A program made the translations under genes and the position numbers. A DNA stretch of 64,000 nucleotides from Amycolatopsis anabasis (GTDB taxonomy: Bacteria > Actinomycetota > Actinomycetes > Mycobacteriales > Pseudonocardiaceae), in contig NZ_VTHK01000013.1 in the NCBI RefSeq assembly GCF_009765355.1, positions 1 through 64,000 on the forward strand, written 5' to 3'. This document shows, one piece after another, positions 46,321-55,944 of this stretch. The notes under the pieces were generated by a model that did not search any database, was not told where the DNA came from, and worked only from the letters and a program-made list of their open reading frames with translations. How positions within the stretch are numbered: the stretch's first letter is position 1; the number at the start of each line of letters is the position of its first letter.

Positions 46321-47070
46321 TCAGCGGCCCTGGTTGGCGACCGCGGCGGCGGCGACTTCGGCGGCGGCCGGGTCGAGGTAGGTGCCGCCGCGGGTGACCG
46401 GTTCGAGGTCGCCGGTGAAGTCGTACCGCAGCGGGATGCCGGTCGGGATGTTCAGCCCGGCGATGTCCTCGTCGGAGATGCCGTCCAGGTGCTTGACCAG
46501 CGCCCGCAGCGAGTTGCCGTGCGCGGCCACCAGGACGGTCTTCCCGGCCCGCAGGTCCGGCACGATCGCCGACTCCCAGTACGGCATCAGCCGGGCCACC
46601 ACGTCCTTGAGGCATTCGGTCAGCGGCGCGGAGTCGCCGAGCGGCGCGTAGCGCGGGTCGGTGTCCTGGCTGAACTCGCTGCCCCGCTCGATCTCCGGCG
46701 GCGGCACGTCGTACGACCGGCGCCAGAGCATGAACTGCTCCTCGCCGAACTCGTCCCGCACCTGCTTCTTGTTCTTGCCCTGCAACGCGCCGTAGTGCCG
46801 CTCGTTCAGCCGCCAGTCGCGCCGCACCGGGATCCAGTGCCGGTCGGCCACGTCCAGCGCCAGGTTGGCGGTCGCGATCGCCCGGCGCAGCAGCGAGGTG
46901 TGCACGACATCCGGCAGCAGGCGGACGTCGGCGAGCAGTTCGCCGCCCCGGCGAGCCTCGGCTTCACCCTGCTCGGACAGGGGCACGTCCACCCAGCCGG
47001 TGAACAGGTTTTCCGCGTTCCACGTGCTCTGCCCGTGCCGCAGCAGCACCAGCGTCCCTAGTTCGGCCAT
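46321..47070 (-). CDS. gpmA: 2,3-BPG-dependent phosphoglycerate mutase
   Basis: 249 residues. Phosphohistidine motif [18 protein letters not shown], substrate segment [12 protein letters not shown], second catalytic His in [15 protein letters not shown]. It interconverts 3- and 2-phosphoglycerate in glycolysis. It corresponds to Rv0489 (gpm1), upstream of senX3-regX3. ATG 47070 matches the family start; the ribosome site is weak. Confidence 0.94.
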   Translation of the reverse strand: MAELGTLVLLRHGQSTWNAENLFTGWVDVPLSEQGEAEARRGGELLADVRLLPDVVHTSLLRRAIATANLALDVADRHWIPVRRDWRLNERHYGALQGKNKKQVRDEFGEEQFMLWRRSYDVPPPEIERGSEFSQDTDPRYAPLGDSAPLTECLKDVVARLMPYWESAIVPDLRAGKTVLVAAHGNSLRALVKHLDGISDEDIAGLNIPTGIPLRYDFTGDLEPVTRGGTYLDPAAAEVAAAAVANQGR

Positions 47071-47732
47071 GCGCCAAGCCTGCCAGAATGCCGGTCCGCC
47101 GAAGCAGTGGGCCTGCCCACTCGCCGCCCCGGCCACAACCCCGCTGAGCTGCTTGAACGACGTTCTACCCACAGTGTGCCAATAGCAAATCGGGTATCCC
47201 GCGACCGGCAAGTAACCACCTGCCCGCGACTTCTGGACGATGCACTCCGTTAACGAAGTCTCTCAAGTTCACTCGAACGGAGTAACGAGTAGTCTTGTGA
47301 TTACAGGTCGGCTTCTGACAAGTTTGCTTACGACCCGCTCGGCTGGATTCCACGCACTCCCCAGCCGGGTCCGGGCTACGACCGCAGCTCGTCTCCCCCC
47401 TGCCGAGCTGCGGCCCCGCCAGGCCCCGTTGGCATCCCCCTCGTCACCGGGTCCACCAAGCGGCGGGAGCGTCAGCGGGGCGGCTCGAGTTCGCGACTCC
47501 CCCTCCCTCGAGCCGTCCCGTTGAGGGGCTGGGCAACCCTGTTCAGGGGGCCTTCGGCCTCCCTTTCCCGGTGGCTCCCTCAACGTATTTTGGGGGGCCG
47601 AGCCCCCCAAACCCCCACGGTGCGAGCTCCTCGGCCTGACGGGCGCTGGGCGCGTTGAGGGATGACCAGCGCGCGTTGAGTGACTTTCGCGTTTTTGGAC
47701 TTTGGGTGTCTCTGGTCGCCGGGTGGGTGGGG
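47071..47732. other. 662-base gene-poor region
   Basis: No credible gene. The first 260 bases hold an AT-richer patch (47160-47335) with an eight-base inverted repeat ACTCCGTT/AACGGAGT (47244-47251 and 47276-47283). The rest is very G/C-skewed with a strong hairpin at 47590-47610. A 94-codon open frame on the plus strand lacks a ribosome site and coding bias. It may hold the gpm promoter and a non-coding RNA. Confidence 0.5.
47590..47610. terminator. G6/C6 hairpin
   Basis: TTGGGGGGC (47590-47598) pairs with GCCCCCCAA (47602-47610) across a three-base CGA loop. On the minus strand it is followed by AATACG, 122 bases past the DUF4349 stop. Symmetric, so it could stop transcription from either side. 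Confidence 0.55.
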
Positions 47733-48587
47733 TTAGCTCGTGGCTGGGTGTTGTGTGGGTTTTGCGGCGGCGGATTTGCGGCGTAGGCGCCAGTAGAGGG
47801 CGGTCGCGGGGATGGCCAGGAGGGCGGCGAAGGGGGCGATGGCGCCTAGGGCGGTGAGGGTGGCAGAGCCGAAGGTGAGGAAGGCGTGCCAGCCGGTGGT
47901 GAGGCCGGGGAGGAAGCCCGAGTCCTTCGCCGGGGGTGCGGGTGGGGGCGTGGTGACGGTCAGGGTGATCTTCGAGGTGGCGACCGAGCCCGCCAGCTGG
48001 GTGTGGCGGGTTTGGAGGGACTCCAGGTCGGATTCGCGTTTGGTGAGTTCGGTTTCCAGCGAGGTGATCTCGCTGATGGTGGTGGCGCGGTCGAGGAGGG
48101 CACGCACGCGTTCCACGCTCTTGCGCTCGGTCGCCAGCCGCGACTCGACGTCCACGACCTGCTCGGTGACGTCCTGGGCCGACTGGCTCCGGCTGACGAC
48201 CTGGCCGAAGGTGGCCAGCTCGGCGAGGACGGAGTCCAGCTTGTCGGCGGGAACCACGAGATCCAGGGACGCCGTGCTGGTCTCGGCGCGTTCGGCGCCG
48301 GTGTAGCCACCGGCGGAGACGGCGGCCTGGCGGGCGCGGTCCACGGCCCGGCCGACCTCGGGGGTGGTCAGGGCGAGCTGGGCGCCGCGGGTGAGCTTCC
48401 GGCCGACCGGGGCCGGGTCCGAAGGCTGCTGGGCCTTGCCGGAACCGGCCTTCGCGTCGGGCGCGCTCTGCTGGGCCGGGGCGGGCGCGGCGGCCATGCT
48501 TTCGCCGCTCTGCTTGTCCGAACCGCACGCCGTGAGCGCCGCGAACGCGGCGAGGGCCAGCAGCAGGCTTCGGGTCCTTCTGATCAT
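47733..48587 (-). CDS. DUF4349 lipoprotein
   Basis: 284 residues. Lipobox LTACGSDK with Cys near residue 21, a Gln/Pro/Ala spacer, a DUF4349 domain with a helical coiled-coil part (VESRLATERKSVERVRALLDRA), and a C-terminal membrane helix with a basic tail. Such proteins are thought to act at the membrane; function unknown. Separate from the ybjN gene by 60 bases. Confidence 0.85.
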   Translation of the reverse strand: MIRRTRSLLLALAAFAALTACGSDKQSGESMAAAPAPAQQSAPDAKAGSGKAQQPSDPAPVGRKLTRGAQLALTTPEVGRAVDRARQAAVSAGGYTGAERAETSTASLDLVVPADKLDSVLAELATFGQVVSRSQSAQDVTEQVVDVESRLATERKSVERVRALLDRATTISEITSLETELTKRESDLESLQTRHTQLAGSVATSKITLTVTTPPPAPPAKDSGFLPGLTTGWHAFLTFGSATLTALGAIAPFAALLAIPATALYWRLRRKSAAAKPTQHPATS

Positions 48588-48647
48588 CTCGTCTCCCTCC
48601 AGGTGTGGCGGGAAGACGGGAGACCCGGTCAGGTCGGTTGCACCCGG

Positions 48648-49163
48648 TTACGAATCGGCGAGGCCGCCCGGCTGGTGACCGTTCGCGGGCTCCGCCAGGT
48701 GCTTGAACGCCTGGAGATTCGCCAGCGATTCGCCGCGGGAGACCCGCCAATTCCATTCGCGTTTGATGGAAGTGGCGAAACCGATTTCCAGCAGGGTGTT
48801 GAAATCACCGTCGGCGGCTTCCAGGACCTGGCCCAGGATCTTGTCGAGTTCGGTCTCGGTGATCGTGTCCAGGCCGAGGCGGCCGACCAGGTAGATATCG
48901 CCGATCGCGTCCACGGTGTAGTGCACGCCGTACAACTTCGCGTTGCGGCGCAACAGAAAGCGGTACACCTCTGCATGCGCCTCGTCGGGGCGGCGGCACA
49001 CGAACGCCTCCACCGCGAAGGCGTGCTCACCGGCGACCAGCCAGCAGTTCGTCTGCAGTTTCTTGGTACCCGGCAAGGTGACGAAATAGCGACCGGGCGC
49101 CTTCTTCTCGTATTTCAGTTCCGCGCTGTCCAAAGTGGACTGAATGGTCGCGTCGAGGGTCAT
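48648..49163 (-). CDS. YbjN domain protein
   Basis: 171 residues. The single YbjN domain resembles a type III secretion chaperone fold; typical segments are [23 protein letters not shown] and [12 protein letters not shown]. It corresponds to Rv0487 next to mshA. ATG 49163 overlaps the mshA stop as ATGA, with GGAGG seven bases upstream. No enzymatic residues. Confidence 0.88.
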   Translation of the reverse strand: MTLDATIQSTLDSAELKYEKKAPGRYFVTLPGTKKLQTNCWLVAGEHAFAVEAFVCRRPDEAHAEVYRFLLRRNAKLYGVHYTVDAIGDIYLVGRLGLDTITETELDKILGQVLEAADGDFNTLLEIGFATSIKREWNWRVSRGESLANLQAFKHLAEPANGHQPGGLADS

Positions 49164-50458
49164 ACCGCCGCCTCCAGTCGCTGGGCGTCCCGGAACGTCG
49201 TGGTCGCCTCGGCATAGGCTTCCAGCAGGGCGTCGGTGGTGCGGCGCCAGGAGAACCGGCGCGCGTGCGGCACCGCGTTCCGGGCCAGTTCGGCCCGCCG
49301 CCGCGGCCGCAACGCCACCCCGGCGAGCGCGGTGGCCCAGTCGCGGGGATCGTGCGAGGGCACCAGCATCCCGGAAACGCCGTGCGCCACCGCGACCGGC
49401 AGCCCGCCGACCTCGGCGGCCACCACCGGCGTCCCGCACGCCTGCGCCTCCAGGGCGACCAGCCCGAACGATTCGTTGTAACTGGGCACCGCGACCAGAT
49501 CGGCCGCGCGGTACACGGTGACCAGCGCGGCCCCCTTCTGCGGTGGCAGGAACCGGGTCTGGCGCTCGATGCCGAGCGACACCGCGAGTTCCTTCAGCGC
49601 CTGCGGCTGCTCCAGCCCGGTGCCCGACGGCCCGCCGACGATCAGCACCACCAGCCGCTCGGCCAGCTCCGGTTGGCGTTCGAGGAGCAGCGCCGCGGCG
49701 CGCAGCAGCACGTCCGGCGCCTTCAGCGGCTGGATCCGCCCGGCGAACGCCAGCACCACGGCGTCGGCGGGCAGGCCGAGGACGGCCCGCGCCGCCGCCT
49801 GCGATCCCGGGGAGAACCGGTCCAGATCGACCCCGGGTGAGACCGTGCGCACCGCGCGCGGGTCGGCGTCGTACATGCCGATCAGCTCCCGGGCCTCGAC
49901 CGCGGTGTTCGCGATGAGCCGGTCCGCCTCGGCGACCACCTGCTCCTCACCGATCACGCGCGTCCTCGGCTCGGGTTTGTCCCCCTCGGCGAGCGCGGCG
50001 TTCTTCACCTTGGCCAGGGTATGCGCGGTGTGCACGAGCGGCACGCCCCAGCGGTCCCGGGCGAGCCAGCCCACCTGACCGGACAGCCAGTAGTGCGAGT
50101 GGATCAGGTCGTAGTAGCCGGGCTCGTGGAACGCCTCGGCCCGCAGCACGCCCGAGGTGAACGCGCACAGCTGCGCGGGCAGCTCGTCCCGGCCGAGCGG
50201 TTCGAACGGGCCCGCCGGGATGTGCCGCACCAGCACGCCCGGCGCCAGCTCGGCGATCGGCGGCTGGTCCGAAGAGGTCGCCCGGGTGAACACCTCCACG
50301 TGGACGCCCCGGCGGGCCATCTCCACCGCGGTCTGGGTGATGTAGACGTTCATCCCCCCGGCGTCACCGGTTCCGGGCTGCTCCAGCGGGGAGGTGTGTA
50401 GCGACAGCACCGCTACCCTGCGGGGCGCACGACGGTACCCCTGCAACGAGATCGCCAA
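49160..50458 (-). CDS. mshA: MshA, D-inositol-3-phosphate glycosyltransferase
   Basis: 432-residue GT4 enzyme that starts mycothiol synthesis by joining UDP-GlcNAc and 1L-inositol-1-phosphate. [20 protein letters not shown] is the MshA signature; [19 protein letters not shown] and the C-terminal sugar-nucleotide site [22 protein letters not shown] are present. The gene starts 15 bases after the alpha/beta hydrolase stop. Mycothiol also serves the isomerase-family protein at 56.6 kb. Confidence 0.95.
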   Translation of the reverse strand: MAISLQGYRRAPRRVAVLSLHTSPLEQPGTGDAGGMNVYITQTAVEMARRGVHVEVFTRATSSDQPPIAELAPGVLVRHIPAGPFEPLGRDELPAQLCAFTSGVLRAEAFHEPGYYDLIHSHYWLSGQVGWLARDRWGVPLVHTAHTLAKVKNAALAEGDKPEPRTRVIGEEQVVAEADRLIANTAVEARELIGMYDADPRAVRTVSPGVDLDRFSPGSQAAARAVLGLPADAVVLAFAGRIQPLKAPDVLLRAAALLLERQPELAERLVVLIVGGPSGTGLEQPQALKELAVSLGIERQTRFLPPQKGAALVTVYRAADLVAVPSYNESFGLVALEAQACGTPVVAAEVGGLPVAVAHGVSGMLVPSHDPRDWATALAGVALRPRRRAELARNAVPHARRFSWRRTTDALLEAYAEATTTFRDAQRLEAAV

Positions 50459-50473
50459 CTGGTCACTCCTGAC

Positions 50474-51301
50474 TTAGCGCGCGAGCCGTTCCTCGGCGAA
50501 CTGCCGGAGCACCGAGTTGAACTCGGAAGCGACCTCGATGAACGGCAGATGCCCTACACCGGTGAACCAACGCGCGCGGGCCCCCGAGATCTTCCCGGCG
50601 TTGTACTCGGCGGCCACCGGATCGATCACGCGATCGGAGTCGCCGTGCAGGACCAGGGTCGGCACGTCGATCGCGGCGAGCGCGTCGGCGGCCGGAACCT
50701 CGCGGCGGAACAGCGCCCCGCGCACCGCGGGCGGCACGGACAGGCTGGCGCCGAGCAGCGACTGCGCGAGCGGGCCCGGCACCGGCCGGGACGCCATCCC
50801 GGCGCACAGCCTGGTCAGCGCGGGCAACGCCACGTCGATGTCCTCGGACAGCACGTCCGGCAGCTCGTCCCGCATCACGGGGCCGACCCGGCCACCCGGC
50901 CGATCGCCCCGGCCGATCTCGGTGATCGCGCCGACCAGCGCGATCCCGGCCAGCCCGGCGTTGCCGAACTCGCGCACGTAGTCGGCGATGACCAGCCCGC
51001 CGTAGGACCAGCCGACCACGACGGCCGGGGTGCCCGCGAACTCCAGGATCGCGGCCAGGTCGTTCGCCCAGGCCCGCGAGTCGTCGTATCCCTGGGCGGG
51101 CACGTCCGAGGTGCCGTGGCCGCGCAGGTCGACCGCGATCAGCCGGAACCGCTCGACCAGTTCGGGATCGGCGAGCTGCGCCGACCAGGCCAGGGACGAC
51201 TGGGCCCAGCCGTGCAGGAACACGATGGCGGGAGTGTTCTCGGCCCCGGCGACGCGCAGCCCCAGCCGCACGCCACCGGGCACCATGAGCTCGGTCAGCA
51301 T
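50474..51301 (-). CDS. alpha/beta hydrolase
   Basis: 275 residues. Oxyanion HGWAQ, nucleophile elbow GWSYGG, acid in LVLHGDSDRV, and His in FTGVGHLPFIE. A cap of about 60 residues lies between. It could be an esterase, lactonase or haloperoxidase-like enzyme. The ATG is 19 bases after the L,D-transpeptidase stop, so it may be co-transcribed with mshA. Confidence 0.85.
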   Translation of the reverse strand: MLTELMVPGGVRLGLRVAGAENTPAIVFLHGWAQSSLAWSAQLADPELVERFRLIAVDLRGHGTSDVPAQGYDDSRAWANDLAAILEFAGTPAVVVGWSYGGLVIADYVREFGNAGLAGIALVGAITEIGRGDRPGGRVGPVMRDELPDVLSEDIDVALPALTRLCAGMASRPVPGPLAQSLLGASLSVPPAVRGALFRREVPAADALAAIDVPTLVLHGDSDRVIDPVAAEYNAGKISGARARWFTGVGHLPFIEVASEFNSVLRQFAEERLAR

Positions 51302-51320
51302 CGATCCCCGCTCCCGGTCG

Positions 51321-52490
51321 TCAGATGGCGGACTTGGACTGCCAGGTCTTCCAGTCCAGCAGCCAGTCCATCACGTCCGAGGTGGTCGGGAAATCCGCCT
51401 TCGACCCGGTGATCACCACCGGATCGCCGATCAGGCAGGAGTCGAAGTACTTCTTGGCGTCGCCCTCGAACAGGTTGACGCAGCCGTGGGAGGTGTTCGC
51501 CTTCCCGATGTTGCCGTGGTTCTCCTCGTTCTCGTGGATGAACTCACCGTGGTTGGAGATCCGGACGGCCCACTTCTTCTTCACGTTCGTGTAGCCGTAC
51601 CGCGGGTTCGAGAAGTCGCCGACCGGCTCCTTGGACATCACGATCACGGTGCCGTTCGGGGTGTTCAGGTTCGGGTCGCCGTCCTTGCCGTTGCTGGACG
51701 GGTAGCTGGCGACTTCCTTGCCGTCCCGGTAGACCTTCATCACGTGGTCCGGGGTGTTGATCTTGACCACCTGGTTGCGGCCGATCTTGAACTTCGTGGT
51801 GACGTCGGCCTTGCCGTAGGCGCCCCCGCCCAGGGGCACGCCGTACAACTTCGCGGTGACGTTGACCTCGGTGTTGGCGGGCCAGAACTCCTTCGGCCGC
51901 CAGTCGGCCTGGCGCGGCGAAAGCCACGCCCACGCGCCCTCGACGTTCTTCGAGGTCTTGACCTCCAGGGCCTTCTGCGCGGCGGCCTTGTCCGTCACGT
52001 CCGCGGCGAACTTCACGCTGATCGGCATCGCGACACCGACTTCGGCGTTGTCGGCCGGGTTCAGCGTGGCGCGGATCTCCTTGGCGGGCTTGAGCGTGCT
52101 GAAAGTGCCGTTCAGCAACGCTTCCTTGTTGTCCGATCCGGACGCTTTGGCCGCATATGTGTAGGTTTTGCCGTAGCCGAGCGGTTTGTTGCTGGTCCAC
52201 ATCGTGCGCTCGGGGTTGAAGTCACCCGGCACCGCTTCGCCCTCGGGGTTGGTGACCTTGACGTCGGTGAGCGTGCCCTCGGCGACCCGCACGGTGACCG
52301 GCTGCAGCACCGGCACGTCCTTGGCGTTCACCGCCGGTTCCGCGGCGATCTTCGCCTTGGGCTGCTCCGGCGCGGGCTTGCCCGGCTCCCCGTTGCCACC
52401 GCCGCCGTCGCTCGAGCAGGCGGCGACCAGTACCGACGCGCCGGTCGCGAGCGCGACCTTGAACACCGTGCGCCGTTCGATCACCGTCAA
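51321..52490 (-). CDS. L,D-transpeptidase lipoprotein, LprQ-like
   Basis: 389 residues. A lipoprotein signal with Cys25 (LVAACSS), two Ig-like domains, then a YkuD domain with HxxE context FIHEN and the catalytic ANTSHGCVNLFEGD. It forms 3-3 cross-links in peptidoglycan. It resembles Rv0483 (LprQ) in layout and place. Ala-Asn before SHGCV is typical of the family. Divergent from the SDR gene. Confidence 0.92.
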   Translation of the reverse strand: MTVIERRTVFKVALATGASVLVAACSSDGGGGNGEPGKPAPEQPKAKIAAEPAVNAKDVPVLQPVTVRVAEGTLTDVKVTNPEGEAVPGDFNPERTMWTSNKPLGYGKTYTYAAKASGSDNKEALLNGTFSTLKPAKEIRATLNPADNAEVGVAMPISVKFAADVTDKAAAQKALEVKTSKNVEGAWAWLSPRQADWRPKEFWPANTEVNVTAKLYGVPLGGGAYGKADVTTKFKIGRNQVVKINTPDHVMKVYRDGKEVASYPSSNGKDGDPNLNTPNGTVIVMSKEPVGDFSNPRYGYTNVKKKWAVRISNHGEFIHENEENHGNIGKANTSHGCVNLFEGDAKKYFDSCLIGDPVVITGSKADFPTTSDVMDWLLDWKTWQSKSAI

Positions 52491-52575
52491 CCTCCCGTTG
52501 TCACCCAGGCAGCGCCGGGCCCGCTGGTCAGCGGTCCGACGTTACCTCCCACTCCCCTACTGGCAGCATTGAGCC

Positions 52576-53307
52576 ATGAGCAAGCGAACCGCTGTGATCA
52601 CCGGTGCCAGCGCCGGAATCGGCGAAGCGACCGCGCGGGCACTCGCCAAGGCCGGCCTGCACGTGGTGCTCGGCGCCCGGCGCCTCGACCGCCTGGAGAA
52701 GCTGGCCGACGAGGTCTCCGGGACCGCACACGTACTGGACGTCACGGACCCCTCCTCGGTTGCCGCGTTTGTCCAGCAGATCCCACAATGCCATGTCCTG
52801 GTCAACAACGCGGGGGGTGCCCGCGGCCTCGAGCGGGTCGTCGACGCCGACGAGGACCACTGGCGCTGGATGTGGGAAGTCAACGTCCTGGGCACCCTCC
52901 GGATGACCAAGGCGCTGCTGCCGAAGCTCATCGAATCCGGCGACGGGCACGTGGTGAGCGTCACGTCGGTCGCGGGCTACGAGGTCTACGACGGCGGCTC
53001 GGGCTACACCTCGGCGAAGCACGCGCAGTCCGCGCTGCACCGGACGTTGCGCTCGGAACACCTGGGCGATCCGGTGCGGATCACCGAGATCGTGCCGGGC
53101 ATGGTGGAGACGGAGTTCTCGGCGAACCGGTTCGACGGCGACACCGAACGCGCGGCGAACGTGTACCGCGGCCTGACCCCGCTGACCGCCGAGGACGTCG
53201 CCGAGGTGATCGCGTTCGCGGTGACCCGGCCCTCGCACGTGAACCTGGACCAGATCGTCCTCAAGCCCCGCGCCCAGTACAACGGCAGCCGCGCACACCG
53301 CGAATAA
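52576..53307 (+). CDS. short-chain dehydrogenase/reductase
   Basis: 243 residues. NADP fold TGASAGIGEATARAL, NNAGG, catalytic Ser in VSVTSVAG, and YTSAKH as YxxxK. It resembles Rv0484c. The substrate is unknown. No ribosome site; CAGCAT lies six bases before the ATG, so a leaderless transcript is possible. Confidence 0.9.
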   Translation: MSKRTAVITGASAGIGEATARALAKAGLHVVLGARRLDRLEKLADEVSGTAHVLDVTDPSSVAAFVQQIPQCHVLVNNAGGARGLERVVDADEDHWRWMWEVNVLGTLRMTKALLPKLIESGDGHVVSVTSVAGYEVYDGGSGYTSAKHAQSALHRTLRSEHLGDPVRITEIVPGMVETEFSANRFDGDTERAANVYRGLTPLTAEDVAEVIAFAVTRPSHVNLDQIVLKPRAQYNGSRAHRE

Positions 53308-53337
53308 CCCCCTCCCCGAGTAACCCGCCCGGGTTCC

Positions 53338-53413
53338 CCCAATGTGGCTTTCGGGGCACTGGAGGTACCCAATGCGGCTTTCGGGGCGTTGAAGGTTCCC
53401 AAGGCCGCATTGG
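53338..53413. repeat. direct and inverted AATGYGGC repeats
   Basis: CCCAATGTGGCTTTCGGGGC (53338-53357) and CCCAATGCGGCTTTCGGGGC (53368-53387) are spaced 30 bases apart. An inverted fragment GGCCGCATTGG follows at 53403-53413, so the second copy and this fragment can pair. They fill the gap between the convergent SDR and methyltransferase genes and match the arms at 8127-8173. Confidence 0.75.
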
Positions 53414-53420
53414 CACCTCC

Positions 53421-54215
53421 TCAGTCGGGCGCGACGGCGGCGTAGTCGACGGTCAGCTCGCCGAGCCGCCAGCGCGCCGGGCGGTCGCGCACCGGCCAGC
53501 CCCGCTCGCGCAGCAGCCGGACGGTTTCCACCCACCGCGCCCGGACGCCGAAGGACCGGTGCGGCGCGGCGGCCAGCCAGCATGAGTCCATAGTGGACAG
53601 AAGATCGTGGATCCGCTCACCGGGCACGTTGTGGTGGATGAGCGCCTTCGGCAGCCGTTCGGCCACAGTGGACGGCCGGTCCAGGTTTTCCAGCCGGCAG
53701 GACAGGGTGAGCGTGCGCGGGCCGTCCTGGTCGAGCGTGATCCACGAGCAGCGGCGGCCGATCTCGTCGCAGGTGCCCTCCACCAGCAGCCCACCCGGCA
53801 CGATCGCGTCCAGCATGGTCTTCCACGCGATCGGCACCCCGTCCTCGTTGTACTGGCGCAGCACGTTGAACGCGCGCACCAGCACCGGCCGCGCCCCGGC
53901 CAGTTCGAACCCGCCCCGGGCGAACTCCAGCCACGGGGGCTCGGCCGCGGGCAGCGCGGCGGCCACCCGCTCGGGATCCAGTTCCAGCCCGAGCACGCGG
54001 ACCCCCGGCTCGACCGCGCGCAGGCGGCGGGCGAGTTCGATCGTGGTCACCGGGGACGCGCCGTACCCGAGGTCGACCACCAGCGGGTCCGCCGCACGCC
54101 GCAGCACGGCCGCGACCTCGGGCGCGCGGGTCAGCCAGCGGTCGATCCGCCGGAGGCGGTTGGGATTGGTGGTTCCTCGAGTGGGTGCGCCGACCGGGGT
54201 TACCCGGCCAGCCAC
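53421..54215 (-). CDS. class I SAM-dependent methyltransferase
   Basis: 264 residues. SAM-binding motif I is VVDLGYGASPVTTIELARRL, motif II VLGLELDPERV, and a later AWKTMLDAIVPGGLLVEGT fits motif post-III. The target is unknown. GTG 54215 starts inside the DUF2505 gene by 16 bases; the next in-frame start would cut motif I. An amino-terminal basic segment may bind RNA or a substrate. Confidence 0.82.
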   Translation of the reverse strand: MAGRVTPVGAPTRGTTNPNRLRRIDRWLTRAPEVAAVLRRAADPLVVDLGYGASPVTTIELARRLRAVEPGVRVLGLELDPERVAAALPAAEPPWLEFARGGFELAGARPVLVRAFNVLRQYNEDGVPIAWKTMLDAIVPGGLLVEGTCDEIGRRCSWITLDQDGPRTLTLSCRLENLDRPSTVAERLPKALIHHNVPGERIHDLLSTMDSCWLAAAPHRSFGVRARWVETVRLLRERGWPVRDRPARWRLGELTVDYAAVAPD

Positions 54216-54694
54216 TTCGCGGTGAATTCGGCTTCGCGCTCGAGCAGCTTGGTGACCTGCTCGGCGATCACGCTCTCCAGCTTCCCGCCGATCAGCGGGA
54301 TGCGGACCTTGGCCTCACCGCTGGTGCGCAGCACGGCGCCGTTCGGGCTCGCGGTCAGCTCGGTGCGGGCGGTGACCTCGCCGGGAACGCCGTCCACATG
54401 GGCCTTCGCGGCGCCGGTCCAGCCCTCGCCCGCGCGGGTCCAGGTCTGCTCGCGGTGCACGATCAGATCGCCCTTGTGCAGTGCCCGTACCGCCGAGGGC
54501 AGCCGGTCGGCGCCGATGCCCTGGGTGAGCTTGAACCGCACGCCGTCGCCGGTGCGGGAGTGTTCGTCCAGGCTGGCGTGCTGGCCGCCCAGCTGCGCCA
54601 GCCGGGCCAGCAGCACGGGCTCGTCGGACTGCGCGGCCAGCACCTCGTCGACGCCGTGGGTGAACTCGGCGCGGTGCTCGATACGGGATGCCAT
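54200..54694 (-). CDS. DUF2505 family protein
   Basis: 164 residues of the SRPBCC-like DUF2505 fold; corresponds to Rv0481c in place. It starts MASRIEHRAEF. It probably binds a hydrophobic ligand. The ATG is 25 bases from the divergent murB GTG, with TACTGT seven bases upstream, so the message is probably leaderless. Confidence 0.86.
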   Translation of the reverse strand: MASRIEHRAEFTHGVDEVLAAQSDEPVLLARLAQLGGQHASLDEHSRTGDGVRFKLTQGIGADRLPSAVRALHKGDLIVHREQTWTRAGEGWTGAAKAHVDGVPGEVTARTELTASPNGAVLRTSGEAKVRIPLIGGKLESVIAEQVTKLLEREAEFTAKWLAG

Positions 54695-54719
54695 GACCGG
54701 GACAGTACCGTTCAAGGTC
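54695..54719. promoter_or_regulatory. 25-base divergent leaderless promoter pair
   Basis: The two start codons (54694 minus, 54720 plus) are 25 bases apart. TACTGT on the minus strand (54702-54707) is seven bases from the DUF2505 ATG, and TACCGT on the plus strand (54706-54711) is eight bases from the murB GTG. The -10 boxes overlap, and both -35 regions would be inside the opposite coding region. Confidence 0.5.
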
Positions 54720-55784
54720 GTGAGCACTGCCGAAACTCCAGCCCAGGTGACCCTCGCCAGCCACACCACGCTGCGGCTCGGCGGCCCGGCCCGGCGGTTC
54801 GCGGTGGCCGAGACCGCCGACGAGCTGGTCGCCGCGGTCCGGGCGGCGGACGAGGCGGGCGAGCCGCTGCTCCTGCTCGCCGGGGGCTCGAACCTGGTGG
54901 TCGGCGACGCGGGTTTCGACGGCACGGTGGTGCGGATCGCCACCACCGGCTGGGAACGCGGCGCGGGCGGCGTGGTCGAGGTCGCCGCCGGGCAGAACTG
55001 GGACGACTTCGTCGCCGAGACGATCGCCGAGGGGCTCGGTGGGATCGAGTGCCTGTCCGGCATCCCCGGTTCGGTGGGCGCGACCCCGATCCAGAACGTG
55101 GGCGCCTACGGCTGCGAGGTCGAACAGCTGCTGCACTCGATCACCTGCTACGACCGCCGCGCCCGCGAGGTGCGCACGATGACCCGCGACGAGCTGGGTT
55201 TCGGCTACCGCACGAGCGTGCTCAAGGGCACCGACGCGGGCGTGGTGCTCGGCGTCCGGCTGGTCCTGTTCGAAGACGGCCTGTCGTCCCCGATCCGCTA
55301 CGCCGAACTCGCGCGCACCCTCGGCGTCGAGATCGGCGCCCGGGTGCCCGCCGCCGACGCCCGCGAGGCGGTGCTGAAACTGCGCCGCGGCAAGGGAATG
55401 GTGCTCGATCCGGCCGACCACGACACGTGGAGCGCGGGCTCGTTCTTCACCAACCCGATCGTGCCCGAGGCCGAGTTGGCCGGGGTGCTGGCGCGGATCG
55501 CCGAGGTGGTCGGGGACGACGTGGCGGTGCCCCAGTTCCCGGACGCCCGGGGCGTGAAGCTGTCCGCGGCCTGGCTGATCGAACGGGCCGGTTTCGGCAA
55601 GGGCTACCCGGGCCCCGGTGGGCGGGTTTCCTTGTCGCACAAGCACACGCTGGCGCTCACCAACCGCGGCGGCGCGGCTGCCGAGGACCTGCTCGCCCTG
55701 GCCCGCGAAGTCCGCGACGGCGTCCGCACCCGCTTCGGCGTGACCCTGCACCCGGAACCGCTGCTGATCAACTGCTCCCTGTGA
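54720..55784 (+). CDS. murB: MurB, UDP-MurNAc dehydrogenase
   Basis: 354-residue flavoenzyme that reduces UDP-GlcNAc-enolpyruvate to UDP-MurNAc for peptidoglycan. FAD site LLAGGSNLVVGDAGF and GIPGSVGATPIQNVGAYG; catalytic Arg in GYRTSVLKG, Ser in VSLSHKHTLALTN and Glu in HPEPLLI. It has the long type I form. GTG 54720 lacks a ribosome site, consistent with leaderless expression. Confidence 0.94.
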   Translation: MSTAETPAQVTLASHTTLRLGGPARRFAVAETADELVAAVRAADEAGEPLLLLAGGSNLVVGDAGFDGTVVRIATTGWERGAGGVVEVAAGQNWDDFVAETIAEGLGGIECLSGIPGSVGATPIQNVGAYGCEVEQLLHSITCYDRRAREVRTMTRDELGFGYRTSVLKGTDAGVVLGVRLVLFEDGLSSPIRYAELARTLGVEIGARVPAADAREAVLKLRRGKGMVLDPADHDTWSAGSFFTNPIVPEAELAGVLARIAEVVGDDVAVPQFPDARGVKLSAAWLIERAGFGKGYPGPGGRVSLSHKHTLALTNRGGAAAEDLLALAREVRDGVRTRFGVTLHPEPLLINCSL

Positions 55785-55944
55785 CCACCGTCCGCCATTT
55801 CGGCCTACCGAGTTCCGGTGGCCGAGCCCGCCCCACCCGGCGAGGGACGTGCGCTATTCACCCAGCGCACCGCGCTGTGTCATCTGAATGCGACCTTGGG
55901 TGATCATCATGGAGGGGTGACGACACCGGCCCGGGTCCCCGCAC
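55785..55944. other. 160-base gap between murB and dedA
   Basis: No gene. A GGAGGGG with a GTG at 55917 opens an 11-codon frame ending at 55950, overlapping the DedA ATG; its spacing is too short to be convincing. A TTGGGTGATCATCATGG segment near 55898 is symmetric. No clear promoter box. Confidence 0.3.

Noticed and set aside
47240-47524. 94-codon open frame on the plus strand
   Set aside because: No ribosome site, random composition, and it ends in a G/C-skewed segment.
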